DNA of 41,646 bases from Methanobacteriota archaeon (GCA_029555345.1 JAKPSJ010000148.1:1-41646); one strand, 5' to 3'; counted from the first letter of the stretch, positions 1 through 8,777 are shown. Numbers and translations: made by a program. Notes: a model not told the origin generated them from the letters alone.

Positions 1-1631
1 ACCTTGTCCCCGACACCGAGAGCGGTGCCATAGACCAGCCACTCGCCCCACATGGATATATCCGCGGGGGAGTACTGCCGGATGAGGGCGAGGTCAGAGA
101 GGAAACGTGCGAATGCGTCCCATTCCAGTTTCTCCCTGTACCCGTCGCCCTTCCAGTGCCCGAAGAGGGTGGAGGGAAAGGCAAGGGCAATCCCGGACTG
201 GACGATCGCCCCGGCGAACAGGATAACGGCAGGTCCGAGCAGGTGCGACAGGACGGGCACGATCACCAGGGCCATGACCGATACCGCACAGAACGCAATC
301 GCCACGAAGAGCAGGGGGAAGACGTGGTCCCTCCCGTCGACCACGTACTGCGCAATCAGGCGGGGGTCGGACTTGCGTGTCATGGACATGAGGTCCCGCT
401 GGTACCGGAGGAGCATCTTCTCGGTCGAAGGGTCTCTTCTCGCCTGCCCGACAAGGTGCTGGAGGTGCTCCGTGTCCACGGTTCCACCAGCCCCTATCTC
501 TTCCAGGAAGCTGAGCACCCTCTGCTCGTATGCATCGGCCCCCTCCTTTCCGTGCACCGCGATCACGAGGCCCTTTCCTTCGGGTTTCTCCTGGATCGTG
601 ATGAGGTTGCGCCGGTTTAGGTCGAGGAGTGTCGCGAAAAATCCATCCTCGTCGAAAGTCATCGGGTCGCCTTTGAAGAGGAGGTTGACTGCCCAGGGTT
701 TCATCCCGGGGTTTGGGGTGAAGCTCAGGTACTCCGGGACCGAGAACTCCTTCTCCCTGCCGTACCGGCGGTAGAACAGGAGGAGGACGACGGGAGTGAG
801 GACGACCGATGCGATGCCCAGCGCGAAGAGTGCATAGGCACAGTACAGGGGAAGGATGTGGGTGAACGGGTTTGCAGCATGCGTTCTTCCAGGAACGTCC
901 TCCACGTACTGCGGGAACCCCTGCAATCCCCCCATCTCATACACGGGGAAGAGTGTCTCGACCCCGAGGACCTCGTCGGCCGCGACGCTGCCTGTGATGA
1001 TGACACGGTCGCCTTCCCGCACGACCGAGAGGCCTGGAGGGTGGGCGAAGACCTCGCCTGCGTACCGTGCAGGGAGCTGTATCTCCAGGTGGCGGTAGGG
1101 GATGTGGCGGTCGACGAGCCGCAGGTTCAGGTGGGCAATGCTGTCGTCATGCTCAACGGGCGGATGGAGGAGATACGTGTAAGAGACTGTATACGTCCCC
1201 CTCTCGAAATAGGCAGGGTTGTAGATGCCGACCTCGTTTCGTTCCGCCACCCCCTCGACGAACCTGGTGTACGCAGGGTTGTCATCATGGAAGAGCGTCA
1301 CCTTCCCGGACCAGTCCCGGATGTACCCAACGGTCCCCGGGGGTGTTTCCATGCCGACGATCTGGATGTGAGGTACATCGAGGACCTGGGTGGAGAGCGG
1401 GTCCTGCCAGAAACGGTAGAGCATGCGGTAGTTCCCGCCCTGCTTCACCTCGTACGTGTAGGCTTCGACAAAGGTGCCGTTCTCGTGCAGCGTTGCCCTG
1501 TAATCTGCAATCACAAGGTCCCCTTCAAAGAGTGCCGGCACGAGGAGCGCGATAGCTATCGTCACTGCCCCGATGGCAGCAGTGACGACCAGGAGGAGGA
1601 CGATATCCTTCTTTTCACCTTCGAGCGCCAT
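1..1631 (-). CDS. DUF2207 domain membrane protein (3' end cut by window edge)
   Basis: This open frame runs off the left edge, so it is missing from the ORF track. I read it by hand from an ATG (MALEGEKKDIVLLL). An N-terminal membrane segment (about residues 9-30) is followed by an extracytoplasmic beta-rich domain with runs such as GTYTVSYTYLLHPPVEHDD. Two further hydrophobic regions come after that (near LPLYCAYALFALGIASVVL and near FPLLFVAIAFCAVSV). The end reads FARFLSDLALIRQYSPADIS then YGTALGVGDKV, the typical DUF2207 C-terminal block, so only a short tail should be missing. It starts 4 nt after the lemA stop; LemA-DUF2207 pairs are common. The function is unknown; the family is a predicted envelope protein. 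Family assignment is good, biochemical role is not. Confidence 0.85.
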   Translation of the reverse strand, partial: MALEGEKKDIVLLLVVTAAIGAVTIAIALLVPALFEGDLVIADYRATLHENGTFVEAYTYEVKQGGNYRMLYRFWQDPLSTQVLDVPHIQIVGMETPPGTVGYIRDWSGKVTLFHDDNPAYTRFVEGVAERNEVGIYNPAYFERGTYTVSYTYLLHPPVEHDDSIAHLNLRLVDRHIPYRHLEIQLPARYAGEVFAHPPGLSVVREGDRVIITGSVAADEVLGVETLFPVYEMGGLQGFPQYVEDVPGRTHAANPFTHILPLYCAYALFALGIASVVLTPVVLLLFYRRYGREKEFSVPEYLSFTPNPGMKPWAVNLLFKGDPMTFDEDGFFATLLDLNRRNLITIQEKPEGKGLVIAVHGKEGADAYEQRVLSFLEEIGAGGTVDTEHLQHLVGQARRDPSTEKMLLRYQRDLMSMTRKSDPRLIAQYVVDGRDHVFPLLFVAIAFCAVSVMALVIVPVLSHLLGPAVILFAGAIVQSGIALAFPSTLFGHWKGDGYREKLEWDAFARFLSDLALIRQYSPADISMWGEWLVYGTALGVGDK

Positions 1632-1635
1632 TTCT

Positions 1636-2208
1636 TCAGAACGTGATCCTGGGTGGGGCCTGGATTGCCTCCTCGAACTCCAGGTAATCGAGTTTCGAGA
1701 GGCCGAGGAGCCGCGCGATGATGTTGGACGGGATGACGTCGCAGAGGGTGTTGTACTGCTGGGAGATATTGTTGTAGGTATACCTCTGCCGGGCGATCTC
1801 GTCCTCGACACCCCTGACCGAGTCCATCAGGGTCATGACTGTGCTGTTCGTCTTGAGGTCCGGGTAGTTCTCCGCAACCGCGAAGAGCCGCCCGAGGAGC
1901 GAGCGTGACTCCCTCTCGATCTGGTTGAGGTCCCCCGGCCCTGCGGCCCCGACGCTCGCCCGCATTGCCGTGACCTTCTCGAAGGTCTCCCGCTCGAATG
2001 CGGCATAGCTCTTGACCGCACCCAGGAGCTGCTCGATCATGTCCAGCCTTTTCTTCATTGCGACCCGTATCTGCCCGAGGGTCGCTTCTGAAGAGTTCTT
2101 CAGGCTGAAGAACCTGTTGTAGATGCTGACGAAGTAGAGCACCAGGCCCACCGCGATGACGATGAGGATGCCGATGACGATCCAGGGAATGAGGTCACCA
2201 AGTGCCAT
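1636..2208 (-). CDS. lemA: LemA family protein
   Basis: The protein is 190 aa, the usual LemA length. It has one N-terminal membrane anchor (IPWIVIGILIVIAVGLVLYF, about residues 7-26), then a helical cytoplasmic or surface domain. The conserved LemA signatures YNRFFSLKN near the anchor and ENYPDLKTN in the middle are both present, as is the closing hydrophobic helix (NIIARLLGLSKLDYLEFEEA). GGTGA lies about a dozen bases upstream of the ATG and could act as ribosome binding site. It is the first gene of a two-gene unit with the DUF2207 protein. LemA proteins are membrane-anchored helical bundles of uncertain function, often linked to envelope stress and proteolysis; nothing here specifies the role further. 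Confidence 0.92.
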   Translation of the reverse strand: MALGDLIPWIVIGILIVIAVGLVLYFVSIYNRFFSLKNSSEATLGQIRVAMKKRLDMIEQLLGAVKSYAAFERETFEKVTAMRASVGAAGPGDLNQIERESRSLLGRLFAVAENYPDLKTNSTVMTLMDSVRGVEDEIARQRYTYNNISQQYNTLCDVIPSNIIARLLGLSKLDYLEFEEAIQAPPRITF

Positions 2209-2395
2209 GGATCATCTTTCACCCCGGGCATCATTAACTTCCCTCACGAAAAACACCCGCCTGGCATTGTCTCCCGGGACCGGGTGCAGGGACCTGGAAG
2301 AAGATGGTACAGCCGGGGAAACGCGATCTGCATCACCCCATGCCCTTTCGCGACCCCATTCGCCCGTGCAAAAAAAACGCGGAGGGATTCCCGAC

Positions 2396-3358
2396 CTATC
2401 GCGGCACGAACCTTCCCACCACCCGGAGTTTCCCCCCCTCGAGGTAGTGGACGAGGACCGCCGACCCAGGGGGATACACGAGGTCTTTTTCCGAGCGGAA
2501 GGTCACCTCCGGCTTCTTCCAGTCGCCGCTGTTGTTCACGTAGGCGACCTTGGCAGGGACGAACTGCATCCAGTGGCCGAGGTACACGACCATCTGTTCT
2601 TTCAAAGGCCCGGGCCAGTAGCGGACGAGTTCTACCCGGCCGTTCAGGATGCTGGAGACGACCAGGCTTGGATCGTTGGAGAGGACGTGCCCCCGGTCGA
2701 GGTCATCGGCCTCCACTCCCTTGAGGGCAAGGCCGACCCTGTCCCCGGCTGCCGCCTCTGTCACGTCATCGTCGTGTTTCTGGATGGAACGGACATGGGC
2801 GACCCTGCTCGTCGGGAAGACCCGGAGCTCATCGTGGACCCTGATCCTCCCCTCGGCCACCCCTCCGAGCACGACGGTGCCCACCCCCTTCACCGGGAAG
2901 AAATGGTCGACAGGGACCGACCCATGCTGCATGCCCACGCCGCGGGCAGGCTGCTGTTCTGCCAGGAGGAGGAACGTTTCGCGGAGCTGGTTGTGGTCGT
3001 CGGGCACGATTGGGTAGTTCCCGACGACGGTCCCCTTCACGAGAGGCATCACCTGGTCGGGAGAGAGGTAGTTCAAAAGGACCATGAACCCCTTCCCTAT
3101 CCCTGCCGCATCGAGCATGAGCACGGATTCGCCAAAAGCGGGCGTAATCTCATCGACGACCAGGAGGGCCATCTCTGCCATGGACACAGCGAAAAAGAGC
3201 GAGGAGACCCTTTCCGGGTATCTGCTGGGCTCGATGTAGGTGACGGTGATCCGGTCCCTCTTCTGGTTGTAGAAGGTGAGGTCCGATGCTGTCCCCTTCT
3301 TCCCGAGGTGACCGGCATAACCCGCAGGCCCGATGACCGCAACTGTGAGGTTCGGCAT
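2396..3358 (-). CDS. EF-Tu/SelB-like protein with degenerate GTPase domain
   Basis: Residues from about 165 on match translational GTPase domain II (GVGTVVLGGVAEGRIRV, VRSIQKHDDDVTEAAAGDRV, GLALKGV, DLDRGHVLS), followed by a domain III-like barrel. The pattern is closest to SelB-type factors. The N-terminal 150 residues sit where the G domain should be but lack a P-loop: the region reads GPAGYAGHLGKKGT rather than GHVDHGKST. No DxxG switch or NKxD specificity motif is recognisable. It therefore probably does not hydrolyse GTP. The length (320 aa) is shorter than SelB or EF-1A. Related G-motif-poor paralogues annotated EF-Tu domain 2 protein exist in methanogens; a role in tRNA or ribosome binding is inference only. 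Confidence 0.75.
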   Translation of the reverse strand: MPNLTVAVIGPAGYAGHLGKKGTASDLTFYNQKRDRITVTYIEPSRYPERVSSLFFAVSMAEMALLVVDEITPAFGESVLMLDAAGIGKGFMVLLNYLSPDQVMPLVKGTVVGNYPIVPDDHNQLRETFLLLAEQQPARGVGMQHGSVPVDHFFPVKGVGTVVLGGVAEGRIRVHDELRVFPTSRVAHVRSIQKHDDDVTEAAAGDRVGLALKGVEADDLDRGHVLSNDPSLVVSSILNGRVELVRYWPGPLKEQMVVYLGHWMQFVPAKVAYVNNSGDWKKPEVTFRSEKDLVYPPGSAVLVHYLEGGKLRVVGRFVPR

Positions 3359-3556
3359 GTGTGGTATTTGGACGACTGGGAATAAGAGTATGGGGTATTA
3401 TTAGTGCGCCCGACGAGGCCATTCCTTGTTACGAGGTTAGATACGTATTATTTATTTTGGCGATTCATTCAGTTTAGCACAAGTTCGGGAGAAAAATCTA
3501 ATTTAAAATACAACAATCTTTTTTTCTGTTTTATGCGTTGAAGGATATCCTCTATC

Positions 3557-5221
3557 ATGCCCTCTATCATGAAAAAAAATAATCTGTTTAAAAGGTTAAT
3601 TTTTTTTATCCAGATTGCTATCGGGATACTATTGATATTCTTTATCTTGTTCTTTATTACAGCCAAATCTTTTGTTAATAGTCTTTATATGATCAATCTA
3701 TGGTTTTTCTTCCTCGCAATCTCCTGTTATTTTCTCAATAATATCCTCATGATAATACGTCTCAAACGTGTTCTTGCACATCTCGGACAAAAACTTCGAT
3801 TCAAATTTGTTTTCTGGGCACACATGTCCGGCATGATACTATCTGATTTCACTCCGCTAAGAAGCGGCTATTTTTACACGGCTCATGCCTTGCACAAGAA
3901 AGGTATACCTCTGGAAGCGGGGACAGCCGCTATAACTTCGACCTATGTTTATGATCTCCTTTTCAAAATCACTGTAGCGACCGTTGGTCTCGTATACCTG
4001 TATATCACTATCCTATCCCCTGCTATGATAATCTCCCTTGTTCTCGCAATTGTTCTTGTTATAGTAATTCTTTCTGCTTATTTCATTGTCCTGTATCCAT
4101 CGACTACAGTGAAGCGTTTCATGGAGGGGGGGAGAATCAGGCAGAATGTTTTGAAAATCGGAAAATCCGGGAGGGATATCCAGCATCTCTTCCCCTTCAT
4201 ATTGACTATATCATTCATTGGATGGATCCTTCGCGGGTTGCAGTGGCTTTTCATAGGTCTCTCGCTTCATTTCGTTTTCAGTTCATTTCTTGATGCCTTT
4301 TTCTTGAGTCCCCTCCTTACACTCTTCTCCCTTATTCCCCTCACCCCCGCGGGAATTGGTATCCAGGAATCAGCAATAATAGGATTTTTCTCACTGATTG
4401 GGATTCCTGCTGCCTTATCTGCCTTATTTGCCTTCCTTGTCAGAGGATCAGAAATCATTGTGGATTCTATAGGTTCAAAGGAGTTTTTCAGCAGGATTCT
4501 ACATAGGGAAGACCTCATTTCCCATTATCAGACTCAAGAAGGGGACATTGATGAAAAGGCTTTTAATTCCAACATTCTTGTCCAACGGTATTTCCAGCAA
4601 AGAAAAACCAATATGATAAGAAAATATCTCGAAAATTCAAAGCCTGACGTTCTCTTGGACATCGGTTGCGGTAGCGGCGTTCAGCTTCGAGAGTTACAGC
4701 AGGTAACTGGGGGAATTTCCATTGGCATGGATATCAATAGAAATGTTCTGCGCTATGCTCGTTCCAGGAATTTGCCCAATACAGAATTCATACAAGCAGA
4801 TGTACATCATCTTCCAATCAAAAGCTCGTCCGTCAGGGTTATCGTCTGTGCAGAGATTATCGAGCATCTCCCAGAACCCCAGATGATGCTGGATGAGATA
4901 AATCGGGTATTGAAACCTGGCGGTGAGGTCGTTATCACCACTCCCAACGAATGCTCCATTTGGGGACTGTATGAATTTTTCTGGGATGTCCTTGGTCGTG
5001 GACGCGATTATGGGAGGACGCATCTCAAATTTTTCACTGTTCGCGAACTCCAATATCACTTCGGAAATTTCTCGACCTGTTCATCGGAGACTATCTTCTT
5101 CCTCTCCCCTCTCTTCGCCCTTTTTAATAATATGACAATTCTCGATTTAGGAATGAGGTTTGATCGGTTCTTTGAGCGTCACGGATTAGGGGTCTCAATC
5201 ATATTTTATGCTAAAAAATGA
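3557..5221 (+). CDS. Flippase-like (UPF0104) membrane protein fused to SAM methyltransferase
   Basis: Residues 1 to about 310 form a polytopic membrane region of the lysylphosphatidylglycerol synthase/flippase-like family (LPG_synthase_TM, UPF0104). It has many hydrophobic helices and the conserved block LIPLTPAGIGIQESAIIGFF. After a polar linker, residues about 365-520 form a class I methyltransferase: VLLDIGCGSGVQL is the SAM-binding motif I, followed by GMDINRNVLRYARSRN, FIQADVHHLPI, AEIIEHLPEP and VLKPGGEVVITTPNE. Both halves are normally separate proteins. An ATG 12 nt downstream is an alternative start, but the AGGA near the upstream ATG favours the longer form. The AT-rich codon use differs from most of the window and matches the two glycosyltransferase genes that follow. 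Likely role: handling or modifying a lipid-linked glycan; substrate unknown. Confidence 0.85.
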   Translation: MPSIMKKNNLFKRLIFFIQIAIGILLIFFILFFITAKSFVNSLYMINLWFFFLAISCYFLNNILMIIRLKRVLAHLGQKLRFKFVFWAHMSGMILSDFTPLRSGYFYTAHALHKKGIPLEAGTAAITSTYVYDLLFKITVATVGLVYLYITILSPAMIISLVLAIVLVIVILSAYFIVLYPSTTVKRFMEGGRIRQNVLKIGKSGRDIQHLFPFILTISFIGWILRGLQWLFIGLSLHFVFSSFLDAFFLSPLLTLFSLIPLTPAGIGIQESAIIGFFSLIGIPAALSALFAFLVRGSEIIVDSIGSKEFFSRILHREDLISHYQTQEGDIDEKAFNSNILVQRYFQQRKTNMIRKYLENSKPDVLLDIGCGSGVQLRELQQVTGGISIGMDINRNVLRYARSRNLPNTEFIQADVHHLPIKSSSVRVIVCAEIIEHLPEPQMMLDEINRVLKPGGEVVITTPNECSIWGLYEFFWDVLGRGRDYGRTHLKFFTVRELQYHFGNFSTCSSETIFFLSPLFALFNNMTILDLGMRFDRFFERHGLGVSIIFYAKK

Positions 5222-5313
5222 GGGCGGTTTGAAAGCGGTTCCCTGCACTCGAAAGCAGATTCTATTAATGAGTGAGATTGAAAATAAAAGGATAAATATA
5301 ATCTCAGTAGGTA

Positions 5314-6135
5314 GTGATTGTTATCGTAGAGCAAGGAAATAATGGTAACTTCAGAGAAAAACAAGATATATATAATTTGACTGTTTTAATTCCGACGTTC
5401 AACGAGAGTGAAAATGTCTCCAAAATGATAAAATCAGTGGACGCTGTGTGCAGTATTGCCGGGATAACATGCTTTATATTAGTGATAGATGACAATTCAC
5501 GTGACGGAACAGGAGAGATTGTTCATAAATTAATGAACACAAAAGATAACCTTGGCCTAATTGTAAGACACCATAACCATGGGCTGTCCCAGTCTCTCTA
5601 CGATGGGCTTCTGGCTGCTCCAACCACTTTTGTCCAATGTATTGATTGCGATTTTTCTCATCCTCCTGAGTTGATACCACTTTTCTATAAATCACTCTCC
5701 GAAGAGAATTGCGATATTGTTATCGGAAGCAGATATTTACCTGGAGGCGGGTCTATGAACTGGCCATTATCAAGGCGAATCCTCTCCTATGGTGCATCTA
5801 TTATAGGAAGATTAGTAATTCCCTTGGTCCATGATTCTGGAAGCGGCTTCTTTGCCATCAATACTCGTGTACTATCCGGGGCCCATCTAACGCCTCGTGG
5901 ATTCCGCATGTGTTTCGAGATACTCGGAAAAGGCGAATGGAAAAAAGTCAAGGAAATCCCCTTCATTTTCAGAAACCGGGAGGTAGGGAAGAGCAAGTTG
6001 AAGCCTCTGATCATCATCCAATTCCTTATACAAACCCTGGATATCATTCAATACAATCTGATATTAAAGAAGAGCAAGAATATACAAATGGCTTGGAGGA
6101 TGCATTTGACGAAAAATTATGAAATGAAAGTATAA
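5314..6135 (+). CDS. Family 2 glycosyltransferase, DPM1-like
   Basis: The GT-A fold is clear: LTVLIPTFNESENVSKMI, VIDDNSRDGTGEIV and the metal/nucleotide motif QCIDCDFSHPPELIP, typical of dolichyl-phosphate mannose synthase-like enzymes. GSRYLPGG and SGSGFFAI further fit this family. There is no obvious C-terminal transmembrane pair, so it resembles soluble DPM1. It should transfer a sugar from a nucleotide donor to dolichyl/polyprenyl phosphate, making the donor for the neighbouring GT-C enzyme. The reported GTG start is uncertain: a better-spaced ATG (after AAGGAAAT) lies 28 nt downstream but is out of frame across an ATATATATA tract. A TTG immediately before the GT domain is another option. 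The stop overlaps the convergent GT39 gene by 19 bp. Confidence 0.87.
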   Translation: MIVIVEQGNNGNFREKQDIYNLTVLIPTFNESENVSKMIKSVDAVCSIAGITCFILVIDDNSRDGTGEIVHKLMNTKDNLGLIVRHHNHGLSQSLYDGLLAAPTTFVQCIDCDFSHPPELIPLFYKSLSEENCDIVIGSRYLPGGGSMNWPLSRRILSYGASIIGRLVIPLVHDSGSGFFAINTRVLSGAHLTPRGFRMCFEILGKGEWKKVKEIPFIFRNREVGKSKLKPLIIIQFLIQTLDIIQYNLILKKSKNIQMAWRMHLTKNYEMKV

Positions 6136-7622
6136 ATATTTGTATAAGATCCTGCAAATCTTGCATTCTCCTGTAACCATTTAAAAGCATCTCCCTCTGG
6201 GTTGGCTGCGGTGATATCTGCTGTCACTATATAATAAATAGAATTATTTGCCTTCATCTGTAAAATGGTCTCCAATTCTTTGGAATTTGTCGCTCCGAAC
6301 TGAATAGTCCCATCTGTGGAGTTCTTGTAATAGTAATTGAACGGGAGATTAAGATAAGGGGGAACCAACACGATAAAATCGCCATTCTTCGTATTTTCTG
6401 CTATGGTGTGGGTATATGTTCTCCAATCTTCTTTTGTGAGGTTCTGATAATATGCAAGAAGGGAGGGTAAATTTACACACATGATCGCAATAATAAGTCC
6501 AAGGATTATCCATTTTCTTGGATTGAGATGCTGAATCCAGGTATAACTGCATGCAATACCTGTATAAAAAACAGTTAAAAGATAAATTAGATATCGCGGA
6601 TTCATGGTCATTCGGGCAGATAACAGAACACTAATGAGAAAAGGTAGTGTAATCAACATTAGAAACAAAAGGAATGTAGATTTACTATTACGCCATAGCG
6701 GTACCACCCCTAATACAAATAGAATAAGAAACACTACAGCGAGAAATGTGTTGAATGAGGAAAATCTGGTGAAGGATTCCAGTATAAGAGCCGGTCCCAG
6801 AACACCGTATGTCGGTGGTCTCGCTGTGAGGGTGAAATAACGCTCGATAACGATGAATATTAGAGGGGAAATGAATATAATGAAAATCAATCCCGATTCA
6901 ACGATTCTTTTCAGTTCATGGATATCACTCTTGAAATTAACGATTTTTGTAAGGACTGCATGAAGGAAGAGTACTGCAACCGGTATGATCGTATAAAAAT
7001 GCACCCAGAAGCAAAGTGCAGAAATGATGCCGAAGATTATCCAGTCCTTTCTAGAATTGTCCCGGATTGCCTTTACATAGAAAATTATGGCAAGGGTGAA
7101 TACGAAAAGGACCGCCGAATAGGAATAGGCTTCCTGCGAGTAAAATATATGGAATGGAGAGAAGGTGAGGAGTGCAGCACTTAAAATGCCCACTCTCTCG
7201 TCCGAGACTTCTCTCCCAAATAGGTAGAATAGCGGAACCGTGGCGACACCGAGCAAGGCTGGGACAAAACGAAGAATAAATTCAGTGTTTCCAAACATGA
7301 GCATCACATGCTCGATCCAGTGGAACAATGGGGGATGGAAATCGCCACTTTTCATTAATTCCCAAATATCCAACATCGAGGCACTGGATGCATTGTAGGT
7401 GAAAGCCTCGTCAAGCCAGAGTGAATTAAAATCAAGATGATAGAACCGGAGAAATATTGCGATTACAGTTAATACTAAGAGAAGTTGCACATAGAGATTG
7501 TCACGCAAGAGACGTGATATATTGCAAAAACCGCTTTTCTTTTCAGCTTTCTGTACTTCCGATTCAATAGGCTCGTTGATAATTTTCTTTTTTGAAGACT
7601 TTTTATTCTTTCCCCTTTTCAT
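6117..7622 (-). CDS. GT39/ArnT-like membrane glycosyltransferase
   Basis: This is a polytopic GT-C enzyme of about 501 aa. After a lysine-rich cytoplasmic N-terminus (KKSSKKK) come a first membrane helix and the catalytic loop SLWLDEAFTYNASSA with the acidic DE pair. HPPLFHWIEHVML and LRFVPALLGVATVPLFYLFG, both typical of PMT_2/GT39 proteins, follow. About ten more hydrophobic helices and a C-terminal extracytoplasmic part complete it. The ORF track begins at a TTG; I prefer the ATG 12 nt later because GGAGG lies 5 nt before it. It probably moves a sugar from a polyprenyl-phosphate donor, plausibly made by the convergent DPM1-like enzyme, onto a lipid or protein on the outer face. Acceptor unknown. 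It shares the AT-rich composition of the island. Confidence 0.85.
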   Translation of the reverse strand: MKRGKNKKSSKKKIINEPIESEVQKAEKKSGFCNISRLLRDNLYVQLLLVLTVIAIFLRFYHLDFNSLWLDEAFTYNASSASMLDIWELMKSGDFHPPLFHWIEHVMLMFGNTEFILRFVPALLGVATVPLFYLFGREVSDERVGILSAALLTFSPFHIFYSQEAYSYSAVLFVFTLAIIFYVKAIRDNSRKDWIIFGIISALCFWVHFYTIIPVAVLFLHAVLTKIVNFKSDIHELKRIVESGLIFIIFISPLIFIVIERYFTLTARPPTYGVLGPALILESFTRFSSFNTFLAVVFLILFVLGVVPLWRNSKSTFLLFLMLITLPFLISVLLSARMTMNPRYLIYLLTVFYTGIACSYTWIQHLNPRKWIILGLIIAIMCVNLPSLLAYYQNLTKEDWRTYTHTIAENTKNGDFIVLVPPYLNLPFNYYYKNSTDGTIQFGATNSKELETILQMKANNSIYYIVTADITAANPEGDAFKWLQENARFAGSYTNIYTFIS

Positions 7623-7860
7623 TTCATCCTCCAAAACATTATTCGATAGAATTACAACATCAACGAAGGATCACCAGTAATGAATGATATGAGTTATTGC
7701 TGTTACCAAATTTTCGATCTGTTTTGTCTGGTTGCTTTCTGAAATTCGAATATCTTCTTCAATTGAATGAACATTAGTCATCTGATTGGTTTTGTATCTG
7801 GTACCAGTGAGACCATCCCATCAGGAATTATTGAAACGATCTCCAGGCAGGAACAGTTTC
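7623..7860. other. AT-rich intergenic segment at end of glycan island
   Basis: This 238-bp stretch lies between the start of the GT39 gene and the stop of the desulfidase fusion, both on the minus strand. I see no convincing gene, RNA or repeat. Several TATA-like stretches are present and could drive the GT39 gene. The composition changes back to GC-rich sequence near its right end, marking the border of the AT-rich block. Confidence 0.4.
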
Positions 7861-8745
7861 TTATCCCCCCTTTTTCGCAGATTCTGTTTCCACCGATACG
7901 GGTAATCTATATGGCGAATGGATCTCATCGAGAAGGCCCTCCTCGTTCGTCACAACCCGTGACGATTGCTCGAGCATCAGGTTGACGCACTCGTGTGCAC
8001 CAACCCTCCGGAAATCCGTTCTCAGTGCAATGACGGGAATGCCCCGTGCATAGGCAAACCCCATCTCCCATGACGTCCCTGAGTCTGCGTCTGCCCCGTC
8101 GATGACCGCGACAACGATGTCGCTGCGGGATATCTCATCGCAACAGCGGGAAAATATCTCCTTCTGAGATCCCCTGTCCCGGTGAGGACCCGTGTCCCCC
8201 GCTTCCTGGGGGAGGAAGACCGAGAAGAGGTGCTCCTCGAGGAGGTCACGGAGGTATACGTTGAACCGCCGTTCCGCGGCAGAGAAGAGGGGAGCTGCAA
8301 GGTAAATGCGGTACCGTGAGAAGTCGACGACATCGATTGCCGGGATGTCAGGAAACCTTGCAAGGAAGACACCCCTCCCCTGCCGGCGGGAAGGTCCGGT
8401 CACGTCCTCTCCGTGGTAGGTCGTATCGACCCCGCACGTTGGCGACGAATTGACCCCGACCAGGCACAGGGGCGGTCCCCTCGTCCCGATGATATCCCGG
8501 ACATCCCTCTCGAGCTTCTCGAGGAGACAGAAAAAGTCTTTCCTGTCGAGCCTCTCGAGGAACGTGCCCGGTTCCCTGTCCCTCCCCAGGAAGAGCGTCT
8601 CTGGACAGGGGAGGAACACGACATCGATCCCAAAGTCTCTGCACCGTGCAAGTGCCCTCTCGAACGCATGGAGGTCCGACTCCCTCGTAATCCCCCTCGC
8701 CCTCAACTCTGGGTCATGGATACAGGGACAAGCCAACACGTACAT
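7861..8745 (-). CDS. TudS-like desulfidase fused to nucleoside 2-deoxyribosyltransferase
   Basis: Residues 1 to about 150 resemble the DUF523/TudS-related desulfidases. Three cysteines sit in family-typical places: LACPCIHDPE at the N-terminus, FLPCPETLFLG in the middle and GVNSSPTCGVDT, matching the three-Cys [4Fe-4S] ligand pattern. Residues about 165-275 are a nucleoside 2-deoxyribosyltransferase domain: IYLAAPLFSAAERRFN, a DIVVAVIDGADADSG stretch and the nucleophile region GTSWEMGFAYARGIPVIAL. The track starts 25 codons earlier in unrelated sequence; MYVLACP is the natural family start. It is divergent from tsr3 with 32 bp between. The pairing suggests salvage of thiolated nucleobases or nucleosides, but this is inference; neither activity can be proven from sequence. 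Confidence 0.8.
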   Translation of the reverse strand: MYVLACPCIHDPELRARGITRESDLHAFERALARCRDFGIDVVFLPCPETLFLGRDREPGTFLERLDRKDFFCLLEKLERDVRDIIGTRGPPLCLVGVNSSPTCGVDTTYHGEDVTGPSRRQGRGVFLARFPDIPAIDVVDFSRYRIYLAAPLFSAAERRFNVYLRDLLEEHLFSVFLPQEAGDTGPHRDRGSQKEIFSRCCDEISRSDIVVAVIDGADADSGTSWEMGFAYARGIPVIALRTDFRRVGAHECVNLMLEQSSRVVTNEEGLLDEIHSPYRLPVSVETESAKKGG

Positions 8746-8777
8746 TGATAGAAAGTTGAGGAGAAGGAATACATTAG

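Noticed and set aside
6604-7184. Short plus-strand ORFs inside the GT39 gene
   Set aside because: They are antisense to a clear membrane glycosyltransferase and have low-complexity, non-conserved translation.
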